Made by a program: the position numbers and the translations under genes
Notes under the pieces: model-generated
The model's input: only the letters and a program-made list of their open reading frames with translations
Databases searched by the model: none
What the model was told of the DNA's origin: nothing
Assembly: GCA_020635495.1 (NCBI GenBank)
Contig: JACJZQ010000006.1
Coordinates: 1 to 64,000 of the forward strand
DNA: 64,000 nucleotides
Direction of reading: 5' to 3'
From: Flavobacteriales bacterium
Lineage (GTDB): Bacteria > Bacteroidota > Bacteroidia > UBA10329
Shown: in pieces, positions 26,550 to 36,499 of the stretch
Layout: every line of letters starts with the position of its first letter
How positions within the stretch are numbered: position 1 is the stretch's first letter

Positions 26550-27545
26550 CTAACCTGAATGCTGGCTAAAACTGACTCCGTACCAACGCTTGAACGCGCG
26601 CAGAAAAGAGTTGGTCTCTTTATACCCTAAGAGATCGGCTATCTCCTTTGGAACCATGCCATTCTGTTTACAACTCAGCGCAACCTCCTTCTGTATCTTC
26701 TCTAATAGATCTTGAAACTTGGCGTCTTCATTCTGTAGCCTTCGCTGAAGGTTGCGCGGAGACATGTTCAGTTTAAAAGCAATGCTCTCCAAAGTGCAAT
26801 TCATCAGACCGATGTTGCTTCGAACCAGCCTCTCCACCATCTGTGTTTGGTTCTTATTGCCATAAAGTTCTTCCATCCGCTGATTGAGAACAGGCTCCAG
26901 CAACCTTCTTACCTCCGAATTGGAAGAAGGAATGGCTCGTTCAACATCCGATTTCCGATAAACGATCTTGTTGAAATTCTGTCCATATACCGCTTTGCAG
27001 CCATAGAATTCTTCCAAGGCTATCAGGTTTTCAGGATCATCATCATTGTACACCAATTCTACCGAAGCTGGCGAAAGCCTGCTCTGCACCAAGCGTTTAA
27101 CAACCCCATGCCGACAGGCCATTCCAAGGTCGGTTACAACCTTCATCATTCTGTCGTCCATGAATCCAAATCCCATCGGTGTGGTCAGATACCAATAAAT
27201 GAATTCATCATCCTCCTCCACATGAAAATTGGCCACATCGCTGATCAGCGCCTGATAGCGCACCAAACGATTGTAAGCTGTAAGAAGGTCCGGACAAGAA
27301 TGTAGGTAGTAACCAAGAATTCCAAGGTCAAGAGGTTCAATGGAAGCACCCACCTCCAATCCTATGGTACTCCAATTCACCGTGCCGATAACTGGAAGAA
27401 AAATCTCGTGAGCCACCGTAACTGGAACAAGATCACTGTCTGACACGAACGTCTCGGAAATTGAAGTCCGTTGCTCTTCAGAATAGGCTCCACGGTCTTT
27501 TACAAGATCAAAGATTCTTCTCAGTATTCCTGCGTTGATGATCAT
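26550..27545 (-). CDS. AraC-family transcriptional regulator (OruR-like sensor domain)
   Basis: The 331-residue protein has an N-terminal ligand-binding region of the Arabinose_bd type found in OruR/ArgR-like regulators (LGILGYYLHSCPDLLTAYNRLVRY at about residues 73-96; motif region noted, not the whole domain) and a C-terminal AraC helix-turn-helix: FKLNMSPRNLQRRLQNED, then EIADLLGYKETNSFLRAFKRW. Members of this group often control lipid or amino-acid catabolism. The ligand and target genes are unknown; a nearby inverted repeat at 26488-26508 may be a site for it or for another regulator. Confidence 0.88.
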   Translation of the reverse strand: MIINAGILRRIFDLVKDRGAYSEEQRTSISETFVSDSDLVPVTVAHEIFLPVIGTVNWSTIGLEVGASIEPLDLGILGYYLHSCPDLLTAYNRLVRYQALISDVANFHVEEDDEFIYWYLTTPMGFGFMDDRMMKVVTDLGMACRHGVVKRLVQSRLSPASVELVYNDDDPENLIALEEFYGCKAVYGQNFNKIVYRKSDVERAIPSSNSEVRRLLEPVLNQRMEELYGNKNQTQMVERLVRSNIGLMNCTLESIAFKLNMSPRNLQRRLQNEDAKFQDLLEKIQKEVALSCKQNGMVPKEIADLLGYKETNSFLRAFKRWYGVSFSQHSG

Positions 27546-27740
27546 GAGCCGCGAAAAGTAATGATTTGTTGATCATCATTCATTTCGCGACAACAGAATG
27601 TCTTTCGCGGAGATTGAATTGAAGTTATTTCCACTTTTGAATGGAGTGGCTAAAGATTAAGTAACTAGGCTGCAAACTTGGCGATGCATATGGTTTTTAG
27701 AAACTGAACGCTATTGTTACACCCACGTCTCACCATATTA
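27546..27740. other. Intergenic stretch without recognised gene
   Basis: This AT-rich interval between the AraC-type gene start and the terminator that follows tRNA-Arg holds no open frame, repeat or RNA structure that I can support. It probably contains the promoter of the AraC-type gene, but no clear TAnnTTTG box was found. Confidence 0.4.
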
Positions 27741-27776
27741 AAAGAAAAGCCCCTGATTTTCAAATGAAAATCAAGG
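27741..27776 (-). terminator. Rho-independent terminator after tRNA-Arg
   Basis: Read on the minus strand, a stem built on TTGATTTTC/GAAAATCA with one internal mismatch and a 4-base loop is followed by CTTTTCTTTT. It lies 19 bases downstream of the tRNA gene's 3' end and should end that transcript. Confidence 0.75.
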
Positions 27777-27794
27777 ACTTAACCTATTCAGGTG

Positions 27795-27868
27795 TGACCC
27801 TGTAGGGATTCGAACCCCAAACCTCCTCATCCGTAGTGAGGTGCTCTATCCAGTTGAGCTACAGAGCC
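27795..27868 (-). tRNA. tRNA-Arg (anticodon ACG)
   Basis: The 74-base gene on the minus strand folds into a full cloverleaf. The acceptor stem GGCTCTG pairs with CAGGGTC (with G-U pairs), the D arm is GCTC/GAGC, and the anticodon stem CCTCA/TGAGG carries loop CTACGGA with anticodon ACG. The T loop is TTCGAAT and the discriminator is A. CCA is not encoded. An ACG anticodon reads CGN codons after A-to-I editing of A34. Confidence 0.95.
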
Positions 27869-27926
27869 ATTCCGAATTTTCGGGCTGCAAATATATTCAT
27901 TAAGTCGTAGCCGAAAACTCCAATTT

Positions 27927-30900
27927 TCATTCTTCGAAAGAACGAACGAAATTCCTGCGCTGAATAGCCGTACTTAGCACATACGTGATCTTCGGTTTGC
28001 CTTTCTCTGCGCTCTTGGTCCGTTTATCATCTTTCGTATCGCGTATCTGAGCGTTGAAATCGTCATGTGACGAGAATGCACCCAGCATTCCACGCTTGTA
28101 GTTGAAGAAGTACCAGCTATCATCACTCGGTTCAAAATAGATGGAGAGTTCATCCCCATTTCGCTTCTTGGTCAACTCCACCAGCCCGTAAACCATCTTG
28201 TTCACTTGGAATTTTCCTACTGAGGCAATGCCGATGAAACCCTTGTAACGGTAAGATCCAGTTTCGGCATTCCAAGCCAACTCAACATCGGTCAAGAACA
28301 TGGTTTTCTGAAGTTCTTTCGGGAACTTCTTGAATGTACCGTAGAGATTCAATTCTTGAATAAGCTTCGTGGTTTCCTCTTTTCCTATGAGCTCTATCAA
28401 TGCCTTTTCATATTCAGTTCCGTAGAAAACGGCATCCAACGGAGGGAAATGATTCACAAGCCTGTCTGCCATTATTCTCAGACATTCATCGTTGAAGAAG
28501 AAATCCACACCCATGTACAGTTTGAACTTGGTAGAATCGTTGTTCATGTTGTGTTCAACGTTTCCGAGTGGGGTCAGCTCAACCTGTCCGAAATCCATAC
28601 CCATATTGAGTAAACCTTGACCACGGGCAATACACTCATTACTCAAACTGACGTAGTTGCCGCCAACAACAGCTCCTTGCAGTTTTTCTTTATTCGAAAT
28701 GCGGTATTCTTGGCTCTCATTATCGAAATGCAGATAACCTGCAGCCGCTACGATATCAATGTCGTTAGCCGCTTTTTTCATTGAAAGGAAGGTTGGATAA
28801 ACTACCGTAGAGTCCTTACTGATAACTACACCCGATGACATCGGTTTGCCAGAGGCATCTTTCGGATCGTCTGGAATCGGAATGTAGATTTCATTCGGGT
28901 CGATATTAGCTTCAAAAGCCAACCAGTCTCGTGTAATTCCCGGACAATCGTGCTTGATCCTTGTACTACCATCATAGGTCAAATGCTCTTGACTGGCAAA
29001 CAACTTGGCCTTGCCCTTGTAATCGAAATTCGGGCTGAGGGTAAATGCTGCTTCTTCTGTGATGTTTCCAACGGCAAAGGTCTGCTTGGCAGAATCTACA
29101 CCGATAGTTGCAAAATCTATGAGCTGTTTGCTGCCCGTAACGTCTTCGTAATCATACTTCCCGTTTCCGTTGTAATTGTACTTGCCAAGCACATTCACGT
29201 TAGACTCGTAAAACGTGTGGAATTTGGTGATTCTGTTGGCCACGATCTTCGAGTTTTCCAGCGGATCCATCTTAGCACTTTGGCGAATGGTTACCTTACC
29301 GCTATCCGGATAAATGATGGCATCCGCCACATCAATATGATCCACTTTTTCTGCCGAGATTATGAAGTTATTCAGATCGAATTTGGCCAGTGGCGATTTC
29401 CATTCCAATGAATCCTGACCGGGACTTGTGCTCACATATCTTGAGCCCTCTCCTTCCGAGACAACATCAATATCCTTGGCATCAATGTTCCACACGAACT
29501 CGTCAATATAACAGATGTACTGGTTAACCGGGAAATCAACAAAATCTCCTCCCGTATTTGACTTGAATCGACCTTTTCGTTCATTCAGGTCGATATCCAT
29601 CCGAACATTGGCAGTCTTGAAGGCATCTGCTGTTGCCGATGTTCCTTTCAGTTTGAAATCTGCCGAATCGGCATGAAAATCCCTGTACTTGAAATTGAAT
29701 CTATCGGACCTCATATAGCTGTCGGCAAAATCAAGGTTTCCAAAGCCATCCAAACCTTTTGGCGAAAGATCCAGACCGCCATGATGCGCCACTTCCCCTT
29801 CGTACATATCAAACGCATTATCGATCTTATACGAATAGAAGTGATCCAACTTGGGCATCCAATGCACTCGTACATCTTTACCTACAACTGGAGGATATGG
29901 CGTTGGACTTTGCTGCTTGGCGATGGTGAAATCCTGCGCTACTCCGTTGACAGAATCCGGATAGAAAATGAAGTCGTCAGACTTTGAAACAGAAGTCAGA
30001 TACTCCAAATTTCCATCTCCACGCAAACCGTCATGACTGAGTTTGATGGTGGCCTTGTAGTTTCCTTTTCCACCGTACATATCCAGACCGTCAGGTGGTG
30101 TTTCCCGCACAAAACCCAAAGAGAAATCAGGCTGAAGCGTCAGCGTTTCTTCAAAATCCGGGAAGATGCCTGCCGAGACAAAATTCCCTCCGAAGGAGAG
30201 CCCCTCTTTGGTGAAGTTTTCCAAACTGTCGATACTAAAGGGCTTGAGGTGCATGTAGAACTTTTCCTTGTCGTACACACCATCTTGAATAGAGCGCTTG
30301 TCATAGTACACAAATGAGTCATCCGTACTATTGAAAACAGGATATCTGGAATGGTCCACGAGTCCTGATTTGTTGTCGGGCCTATCCACCAGAAGTTCTC
30401 CGGTAAGGTCGCGCAGTACTGTTTTTACCGCTCTCAGTTTCTGACGGCCGTTCTCATCAGGAACACCATCCGGAACTTTCAATCGCAAGGAGTCGATCTT
30501 ATTCAATTGGATCTTGAAATCATCAAAACTGAAGTAGAATTCGTGTCCGAAGAAATCCAATCGACCACCGATAACCTTACCATCAAACGCAAAATCCCGA
30601 TTCTTCTTCAAGGTCAATTCCTGCTCGTAAGGAAAAATGACCACATTCTGAGAATCTGAAAGGAAAACTCTTCCAACTCCGTTCATATCCATATCCCAAT
30701 TCAGAAGATTGAGTTTGGCATTCGGCATGCCTTCAATCGTAGACTCGAATTGCAGGATGTCATAGTCCGTTTTCTTGGATCGCGAGAGCACATAGTGGTG
30801 CAATCTTGGCTTGATGACCACCCTCTCTTTATCGTAGTTATAGGTCATGAATCCGGAATTGGAAAGGTTCATCAGAAAAACCTTGGTATCGCTGATGTCA

Positions 30901-32345
30901 GCCTTGAAAAGACTTGCCACCTGTTCTACAGAAAGCTCATCCATTCCAATTTGCTTGGCGTAATTCCTGATCTTCCACAACGGATGCGTATCCGAGGTGC
31001 CCGCGAGCCTATCATAACGATACTCATCATAATAGGTCTCCGACTCAAATAGCGCGCTACTTTCTGCACCGCCAGTGGTATTGGCAAGATCCATCCAATC
31101 TTCTGCCATAGGCCATTTTATCTCATCCACATGCATATCAACCTTGTGGTAACTATCAAAGAAAGGGCTCCTACCAGAGCCTTCACGCTCTTTGCTCAGT
31201 GTCAATTCGTGGTCCTCCACATTATAATTAAGTTTTAAGCCAGGATGATAAATGGAATCTCCTTCGTAATACATGGCTATTTCAGCCTTTTTCGATAGCA
31301 CCTTATCAGGCCGTATCACAAACGATTTGGCCCTTGCTTCCAAGAAATCTTCGTTCTCCTTAGTGATGTGATTTTTCTTTTTGAAGATCAGCGTGGCTGG
31401 TTGATCTGCATCTCCAGAACCAATGAATTTGATACCATGCTGAGAGAATCCACCCGCGTAATCAATGTCCTTGTACATGTTCTCAATTCGGATACGCTTG
31501 TCATACGAATCGAACCTCGGATAAGAAGCATCTGACGTATCTACATCTGCTAGGATTTTCTCCGTAAGAATCCCTAAATGCGGTCTATCCAAATAGTCTG
31601 GATGGTGGAATGTGACCGAGTCTATGGCATACTGAGATTTGGTGGTATTTATCACATAATTGTCAATATCTGCATAGGTTTTATTGGGGTCGAAACCAGC
31701 TCTGCGCCAATCGACCTTACCGCCTTTACCAACCCATTTTGTAAGGGTTGGGTAATAGACTCCTTCCGTTCCGTAGATCACAGAACTATCGCGCTTGGAA
31801 TAGGCTTTCAGGTCCAGTTTCCCGAAGACGATCTTTGGCAGCGAATCGAACTGGATCTTGTATGCATCATACTTCGCAACCCACTTTACTGCTCTCGAAT
31901 CGAAGAGGATGTGATCTGTAAAAAGGCCTTTGCAGACTTCCAGATATTCGGTGAATCCCTTTCGCGATAACTTGTTGATGGTCTGCTCCATGCCATCATG
32001 GAAAGCTTCAAAATCTGAGGCCGGTTTCATACTGGTGGCAAAGCTCATCAACGCATATAGGTAGTTCTCAAAATCAACCGCCTTTTTGCGCTCCTTCAGC
32101 ATTAGATCGGACATTTTGTAAACGCGCTCTTTCTGCTGCGGACTGTAATGGCCACTGTTCCAGACAGGCAGGAAAGTTTCCTCTATCAGCTTTTTGGCGG
32201 CTTTGGAATCTCCTTGCGCAAAAAACCCTTGAAGTTCTTCGATGTATTTCTCGTTATCGTGAGTAAACGACTTTAATTGCTGCGCGTTCGAAAACTGAGC
32301 AAACCCGAGTGTGAATGCTGCGAAGAGGAATAAAAACTGTCTCAT
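27927..32345 (-). CDS. Very large secreted protein of unknown function (1472 residues)
   Basis: A signal peptide (MRQFLFLFAAFTLGF, cleaved near SNAQ) leads a protein with no membrane helix. The first 200 residues look helical; the remainder is dominated by beta-type repeats in which short blocks alternate glycine-containing strands with phrases such as KGLDGFGNLDFAD and SDRFNFKYRD. The pattern resembles the layered beta repeats of lipid- or glycan-handling envelope proteins, but I recognise no named family. The frame continues upstream to 32390 into prmA; the ATG at 32345 is chosen because it gives the signal peptide and follows the prmA stop by one base. Periplasmic or outer-membrane-associated location is likely. 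Confidence 0.82.
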   Translation of the reverse strand: MRQFLFLFAAFTLGFAQFSNAQQLKSFTHDNEKYIEELQGFFAQGDSKAAKKLIEETFLPVWNSGHYSPQQKERVYKMSDLMLKERKKAVDFENYLYALMSFATSMKPASDFEAFHDGMEQTINKLSRKGFTEYLEVCKGLFTDHILFDSRAVKWVAKYDAYKIQFDSLPKIVFGKLDLKAYSKRDSSVIYGTEGVYYPTLTKWVGKGGKVDWRRAGFDPNKTYADIDNYVINTTKSQYAIDSVTFHHPDYLDRPHLGILTEKILADVDTSDASYPRFDSYDKRIRIENMYKDIDYAGGFSQHGIKFIGSGDADQPATLIFKKKNHITKENEDFLEARAKSFVIRPDKVLSKKAEIAMYYEGDSIYHPGLKLNYNVEDHELTLSKEREGSGRSPFFDSYHKVDMHVDEIKWPMAEDWMDLANTTGGAESSALFESETYYDEYRYDRLAGTSDTHPLWKIRNYAKQIGMDELSVEQVASLFKADISDTKVFLMNLSNSGFMTYNYDKERVVIKPRLHHYVLSRSKKTDYDILQFESTIEGMPNAKLNLLNWDMDMNGVGRVFLSDSQNVVIFPYEQELTLKKNRDFAFDGKVIGGRLDFFGHEFYFSFDDFKIQLNKIDSLRLKVPDGVPDENGRQKLRAVKTVLRDLTGELLVDRPDNKSGLVDHSRYPVFNSTDDSFVYYDKRSIQDGVYDKEKFYMHLKPFSIDSLENFTKEGLSFGGNFVSAGIFPDFEETLTLQPDFSLGFVRETPPDGLDMYGGKGNYKATIKLSHDGLRGDGNLEYLTSVSKSDDFIFYPDSVNGVAQDFTIAKQQSPTPYPPVVGKDVRVHWMPKLDHFYSYKIDNAFDMYEGEVAHHGGLDLSPKGLDGFGNLDFADSYMRSDRFNFKYRDFHADSADFKLKGTSATADAFKTANVRMDIDLNERKGRFKSNTGGDFVDFPVNQYICYIDEFVWNIDAKDIDVVSEGEGSRYVSTSPGQDSLEWKSPLAKFDLNNFIISAEKVDHIDVADAIIYPDSGKVTIRQSAKMDPLENSKIVANRITKFHTFYESNVNVLGKYNYNGNGKYDYEDVTGSKQLIDFATIGVDSAKQTFAVGNITEEAAFTLSPNFDYKGKAKLFASQEHLTYDGSTRIKHDCPGITRDWLAFEANIDPNEIYIPIPDDPKDASGKPMSSGVVISKDSTVVYPTFLSMKKAANDIDIVAAAGYLHFDNESQEYRISNKEKLQGAVVGGNYVSLSNECIARGQGLLNMGMDFGQVELTPLGNVEHNMNNDSTKFKLYMGVDFFFNDECLRIMADRLVNHFPPLDAVFYGTEYEKALIELIGKEETTKLIQELNLYGTFKKFPKELQKTMFLTDVELAWNAETGSYRYKGFIGIASVGKFQVNKMVYGLVELTKKRNGDELSIYFEPSDDSWYFFNYKRGMLGAFSSHDDFNAQIRDTKDDKRTKSAEKGKPKITYVLSTAIQRRNFVRSFEE

Positions 32346-32346
32346 A

Positions 32347-33180
32347 TTACTGTTTGGTGAACTGGGCCGAAACCCAATTGTTCTTTTCAAGATTTCCGTT
32401 AAAGGTAAAACCTGAACGTGTTGCCACTTGCTTAATCAGGTCTAAGTCTTCAACATAAAATCCACTCACAAAAAGCTGTCCGTTTTTATTGAGAACGGCT
32501 CCGTACTTCGGAATATCTTCCAACAGCACATTCCGATTGATGTTGGCCAAAACGGTGTTGAACATCTTGTTTCCAAGCAAACTGGCGTCTCCTTGAAGTA
32601 TTTCGATGTCATCGATTCCGTTGAACTCGCAGTTCTCTGGGGCATTCTCAGAAGCCCAATCATCAATATCTATGGCCGTGATGTCTTCCACGCCCAGCTT
32701 GCGTGCAACTATTGCCAGAACGGCTGTTCCGGACCCCATATCCAAAAGCGGACCTTCAACCTTTGTGGTCATCAGGTATTCGGTCATGAGTGAAGTAGTG
32801 GCGTGATGCCCTGTTCCGAAACTCATTTTGGGCATGATGATAACCTCCAATTTGAAACCACCTTTCGGTTCATGGAATGGCGCACGGATTCGGCACAGGT
32901 CCTTGATCTCTACAGGATCGAAATTCTTCTCCCATTCCTCGTTCCAGTTTTTCTCTTCGAGTTGAGAACTGGTGTACGAAATATCGAATTCCGCATCGCG
33001 AATACGGGTAAAAACCTCCTCTACTTCATTCAGTTTCAGCTCCGTTTCTTCGATGTAAGCCTCTACGCCTTCATCGGTTTCCAAGAAGCCTTCAAAGCCG
33101 ATATCGGAAAGTTCAGAAATAACGATGTCGCGCCCTGGCTCTGCCGGACTGACCGTAATGTTGAGCACCGCGTGTGCCAT
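32347..33180 (-). CDS. prmA: Ribosomal protein L11 methyltransferase
   Basis: The 277-residue protein has the PrmA two-part layout: an N-terminal substrate-recognition domain and a SAM-binding domain starting near residue 140 with LDMGSGTAVLAIVA, followed by AIDIDDWASENAPENCEFN and, further on, NTVLANINRNVLL, which carries the N-P-P-Y-like catalytic loop position. It trimethylates ribosomal protein L11 in the cytosol. tpiA lies one base upstream, an arrangement frequent in Bacteroidota, and the large secreted protein gene follows immediately. Confidence 0.92.
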   Translation of the reverse strand: MAHAVLNITVSPAEPGRDIVISELSDIGFEGFLETDEGVEAYIEETELKLNEVEEVFTRIRDAEFDISYTSSQLEEKNWNEEWEKNFDPVEIKDLCRIRAPFHEPKGGFKLEVIIMPKMSFGTGHHATTSLMTEYLMTTKVEGPLLDMGSGTAVLAIVARKLGVEDITAIDIDDWASENAPENCEFNGIDDIEILQGDASLLGNKMFNTVLANINRNVLLEDIPKYGAVLNKNGQLFVSGFYVEDLDLIKQVATRSGFTFNGNLEKNNWVSAQFTKQ

Positions 33181-33181
33181 A

Positions 33182-33928
33182 TCAGAAAGAATGAATGATT
33201 TCTAAAAAGTCTGGTGCATTGAGCGAGGCGCCACCGATCAAGCCTCCGTCAATATCCTTTTGAGCGAATAGCTCTTTTGCGTTGTCAGGTTTAACGCTTC
33301 CTCCGTACAAGATGGAAACGTCTTCAGCCTCATCAGCCATAACCTGAGCCAATTTCTTGCGAATGAACGAGTGAATTTCCTGCGCTTGTTCTGGTGTGGC
33401 CGTTTCGCCCGTTCCAATGGCCCAAACGGGTTCGTACGCCACAATTATCTGCTTCAATTGGTCTTTGGTAAATCCTTGCAATGCGGATTGAATCTGCTCT
33501 TCAATTACTTGCAAATGACCTCCATCCTGACGCTGCTCCAATGTCTCTCCACAGCAATAAATGGGTTGGATTCCGGCATCTAACAATAACTCGATCTTAT
33601 GATTGACAAATCTGTCCGTTTCACCGAAATATTGGCGCCTTTCTGAGTGTCCCACAATGCAATACTCCACACCAAAAGACTTCAGCATATCCACCGAAAC
33701 CTCTCCTGTGAAAGCCCCACTTTTCTCCTGATGGCAGTTCTGTGCCGCCACCGAAACAGGGCTTCCTTCAACCATTGAAACCGTATCGGAAATAAATGGA
33801 AATGGCACTCCCAAAATCACTTTTGTGTCAGTATCCCCTACCCCATTTAAAACGCCTTCAACCAGCAACAAACCTTCGTTTTTAGTGAGGTTCATTTTCC
33901 AGTTTCCAGCAACAATTTTCTTTCTCAT
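33182..33928 (-). CDS. tpiA: Triosephosphate isomerase
   Basis: The 248-residue protein has all catalytic residues of the glycolytic isomerase: Lys11 in AGNWKMN, His94 in VGHSERRQYF and Glu166 in AYEPVWAIGTG, with the phosphate-binding loop YGGSVKPDN and GGLIGGASL near the C-terminus. It interconverts dihydroxyacetone phosphate and glyceraldehyde 3-phosphate in the cytosol. The start directly abuts the stop of the upstream permease gene, and prmA follows after one base, so the three may share a transcript. Confidence 0.97.
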   Translation of the reverse strand: MRKKIVAGNWKMNLTKNEGLLLVEGVLNGVGDTDTKVILGVPFPFISDTVSMVEGSPVSVAAQNCHQEKSGAFTGEVSVDMLKSFGVEYCIVGHSERRQYFGETDRFVNHKIELLLDAGIQPIYCCGETLEQRQDGGHLQVIEEQIQSALQGFTKDQLKQIIVAYEPVWAIGTGETATPEQAQEIHSFIRKKLAQVMADEAEDVSILYGGSVKPDNAKELFAQKDIDGGLIGGASLNAPDFLEIIHSF

Positions 33929-35005
33929 CTATTGCACGCTTACTCGGGGGTCAAATATACCATAGAGGATATCAACCAGCATGTTGATGAACACAAAGAT
34001 GACGGCCACCAGAATGATGCACCCCATGACGACAGGAAGATCATACGTGTTAAGCGCATTGAGCATGATAAGTCCGAGCCCTTTCCACCCGAAGACGATT
34101 TCCACAAAAACAGCTCCTGCAAGAAGCGAAGCCAACCAACCAGAGATGGCTGTAATGACCGGGTTCAGCGCGTTGCGAAGCGCATGTTTCATCACTACGG
34201 TTCGGAAAGACAGTCCTTTTGCTGTGGCGGTTCTCACATAATCCATCGACAGCACTTCGAGCATGGAATTCCGCGTAAGCTGCATGAACACCGCCAGCGG
34301 CCGAACACCGAGTGTAATCGCTGGCAGAATCAGGTTTTTGAGGACGAGTTTCTTGCCTTCAAACTCATCGATCTCGAAGAGGCTGCCCGTTACTTCTAAT
34401 CCAGTTATATGACCGAGCAGATACGCGAACAACCACATAATAAGAATAGCGGCAACAAACGATGGCAGACTCATCCCGAAAATGGAAAACACCATCAGCA
34501 GTTTATCAGGCCATTGCCCTTTGTATAACGCTCCGATGATTCCGAAAAGGATTCCAAGAATGGTTGCGATAGTGATTGCCGAAACCGCCAAAACTGCTGT
34601 GCTTGGCAATGCTTCCAGAACAATGGCCGTAACGGTTTGCTGCGATTGATATGACCGTCTCAGATAAGGAGCTTTCAACACGACATTGGTCGAGGCTCCC
34701 GACCACAGCACATTGGAACTTTCGTGCTCCGATGGCTTGAAAAAATACGGACTTGATTCGTCCGAATGATTGTAAAACGCCAAAGGTGAAAGGTCATTCA
34801 GGTAAACGAGGTACTGCGTGAAAATTGGCAGGTCTAATCCAAGGTCTTTTCGAATCATTTCCACTTCAGATTGATCGGCCCGTTGCCCAAGCATCAACCT
34901 TGCAGGGTCACCTGGAAGTGCTGTGAAAAGCAAGAATACCACGGTCACGATACCCAACAGCACCGTGAAGCTGTAGAGTAATTTCCGTGTGATGTAGGTT
35001 AGCAA
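33929..35005 (-). CDS. OppB/DppB-like ABC transporter permease
   Basis: The 358-residue membrane protein begins with YITRKLLYSFTVLLGIVTVVF, has the ALPGDPARLMLGQ segment conserved after the first helix of OppB/DppB permeases, and shows the EAA-like loop GLSFRTVVMKHALRNAL near residue 265. It is a few dozen residues longer than usual because of an insert at about residues 75-120 in the periplasmic loop. Partner permease, binding protein and ATPase genes are not in the window. It adjoins tpiA without a gap. Peptide, nickel or other small-molecule uptake is possible. Confidence 0.88.
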   Translation of the reverse strand: MLTYITRKLLYSFTVLLGIVTVVFLLFTALPGDPARLMLGQRADQSEVEMIRKDLGLDLPIFTQYLVYLNDLSPLAFYNHSDESSPYFFKPSEHESSNVLWSGASTNVVLKAPYLRRSYQSQQTVTAIVLEALPSTAVLAVSAITIATILGILFGIIGALYKGQWPDKLLMVFSIFGMSLPSFVAAILIMWLFAYLLGHITGLEVTGSLFEIDEFEGKKLVLKNLILPAITLGVRPLAVFMQLTRNSMLEVLSMDYVRTATAKGLSFRTVVMKHALRNALNPVITAISGWLASLLAGAVFVEIVFGWKGLGLIMLNALNTYDLPVVMGCIILVAVIFVFINMLVDILYGIFDPRVSVQ

Positions 35006-35050
35006 GTGATGAGGCTTTGAGGTAATGAAGGGATGAAGAAAATAACCAAA

Positions 35051-35114
35051 CCGTCACCCTGAACTTGTTTCAGGGTCTTTCTTTTTAGATGCTGAAACGA
35101 GTTCAGCATGACGG
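35051..35114. repeat. Palindromic intergenic repeat (paired hairpins)
   Basis: Outer arms CCGTCA (35051-35056) and TGACGG (35109-35114) enclose two imperfect hairpins built on CCTGAAC/GTTTCAGG and ATGCTGAA/TTCAGCAT. This is the format of the dispersed palindromic repeats common in Bacteroidota intergenic regions. It lies between the permease and the BT_3928-like gene, both leftward. Confidence 0.65.
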
Positions 35115-35137
35115 GGTGTTCAATTTCATTCCCATAC

Positions 35138-36427
35138 TCACTCCTTGTTCAAATATTCCAATTCGAGCACTTGCAATTCAGGAAGGTCGTTGTAGTGCCA
35201 TTTGCCGTAAACTTTGCCGTCTTTGATAAGCATTAGACCTGGATTCGAACGGATAATCGTCTTCAATACGATCTGATCGCAGAACAAATAATTGAACGGG
35301 TTGCCATTCCGCTGCGCGAAATCAACCGCTACATCTGGCGTACTGGCCGTAAGACCAACAATTCTGTAACCGCGTTCCTGAAGGTTTTTGGCCAACTCGT
35401 TTATGCGCTGTTGCGGTTGCTCAACCGCTTTGGTCAGGTCGTTTGAGATAACTAGAAATGTGAAATTCTCGCTCTGCAAGAAGTCTTCCGTCAGGTCTTC
35501 TCCTTCTGCCGTCAAAATGGAGAAATCCATGATCTTCGGCTCAACGCCTTTCTCAAGCACCTCGGTACGAGAATCAACATATTCGTACTTCTCCTGATAA
35601 TTCTCGGGGAATTTCTCGAACTCCTGTTCCTTGCCTGTTTCCTTATCGCGAAGGATGTAGTAATACTTCAACTTATCCGGCACTCCCTGCATTTGCTCTG
35701 AAATACTCTTACCCGAAGCATACGCACGGAAGTCTTTCACCGGAAGGTAACTGTACGTGTAAAACGTGAAGAAACTCATTGCTACGGTTGCCAACACTGT
35801 GGTTATCCAAGGTGCTTTGATGTGGTCTACCAATCGAACCAAGAAGAATACCGTGAATGTGATGGCGGTAAACCAGAAAGGGAAGAACCACTCGAGGTCA
35901 TAAGACAGTTTCAGCATGACCAACGAACCGACTCCTGCCAGCACAAAATCATTCATTCCAGTTTCTGATATGCTGATCTGTTTCTGACGGAAAAAGATGA
36001 TGAGAATGAGTACGGATAGTACCACATCCTTGTAGAAACTTTCCCATGCGGTAAGCGGAATTGCATCTCCGAAACATCCGCAAGTTTTCACAATTCCGAA
36101 ATAGGCGGAAGCAAAGGTGAGAGCGGTAAAGAAAAGTATCAACAACAGCAGCAACCAAGCTGTCAATCGCGTGCGGAATCGAACCAGAATCGCAACGCCA
36201 AGTACAACTTCTAGGATAACCAGGAAAATGGCCTGCGGCAGTGCGTATTCGTGGCAGAAATGGAAGAACGGCTCCAAGAATCCAACGTACTCTCCCAATT
36301 TGGCAAACTCCTCAAAATACTCTTCCAGCTTGTAGCTGAATCCAAGCGGATCGTTGGCTTTTACAATTCCTGAAAAGATGAAAAGTACCCCAACGAAATA
36401 CCGCGCTATGTCAGTTATGAGTTTCAT
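35138..36427 (-). CDS. DoxX/MauE-like membrane protein with thioredoxin-like C-terminus (BT_3928 family)
   Basis: The 429-residue protein starts with IARYFVGVLFIFSGIVKANDPLG, the DoxX/MauE-type first helix, and has the KTCGCFGD motif near residue 115 that is typical of redox-associated members. Seven or so helices are followed by a soluble C-terminal part (from about residue 300) with a thioredoxin-like pattern (TFLVISNDLTKAV, GLMLIKDGKVYGKW) but no CxxC. The family is widespread in Bacteroidota next to DUF1599 and folP, as here. A role in envelope redox or respiratory assembly has been proposed for relatives; the specific function is unknown. Confidence 0.85.
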   Translation of the reverse strand: MKLITDIARYFVGVLFIFSGIVKANDPLGFSYKLEEYFEEFAKLGEYVGFLEPFFHFCHEYALPQAIFLVILEVVLGVAILVRFRTRLTAWLLLLLILFFTALTFASAYFGIVKTCGCFGDAIPLTAWESFYKDVVLSVLILIIFFRQKQISISETGMNDFVLAGVGSLVMLKLSYDLEWFFPFWFTAITFTVFFLVRLVDHIKAPWITTVLATVAMSFFTFYTYSYLPVKDFRAYASGKSISEQMQGVPDKLKYYYILRDKETGKEQEFEKFPENYQEKYEYVDSRTEVLEKGVEPKIMDFSILTAEGEDLTEDFLQSENFTFLVISNDLTKAVEQPQQRINELAKNLQERGYRIVGLTASTPDVAVDFAQRNGNPFNYLFCDQIVLKTIIRSNPGLMLIKDGKVYGKWHYNDLPELQVLELEYLNKE

Positions 36428-36499
36428 GAATGGTGGGTTTTGAAGGCAAATTTAACCGATGGAATAGTAGTTCAAAGTTCAATGTTCATGGTGGTTGCT

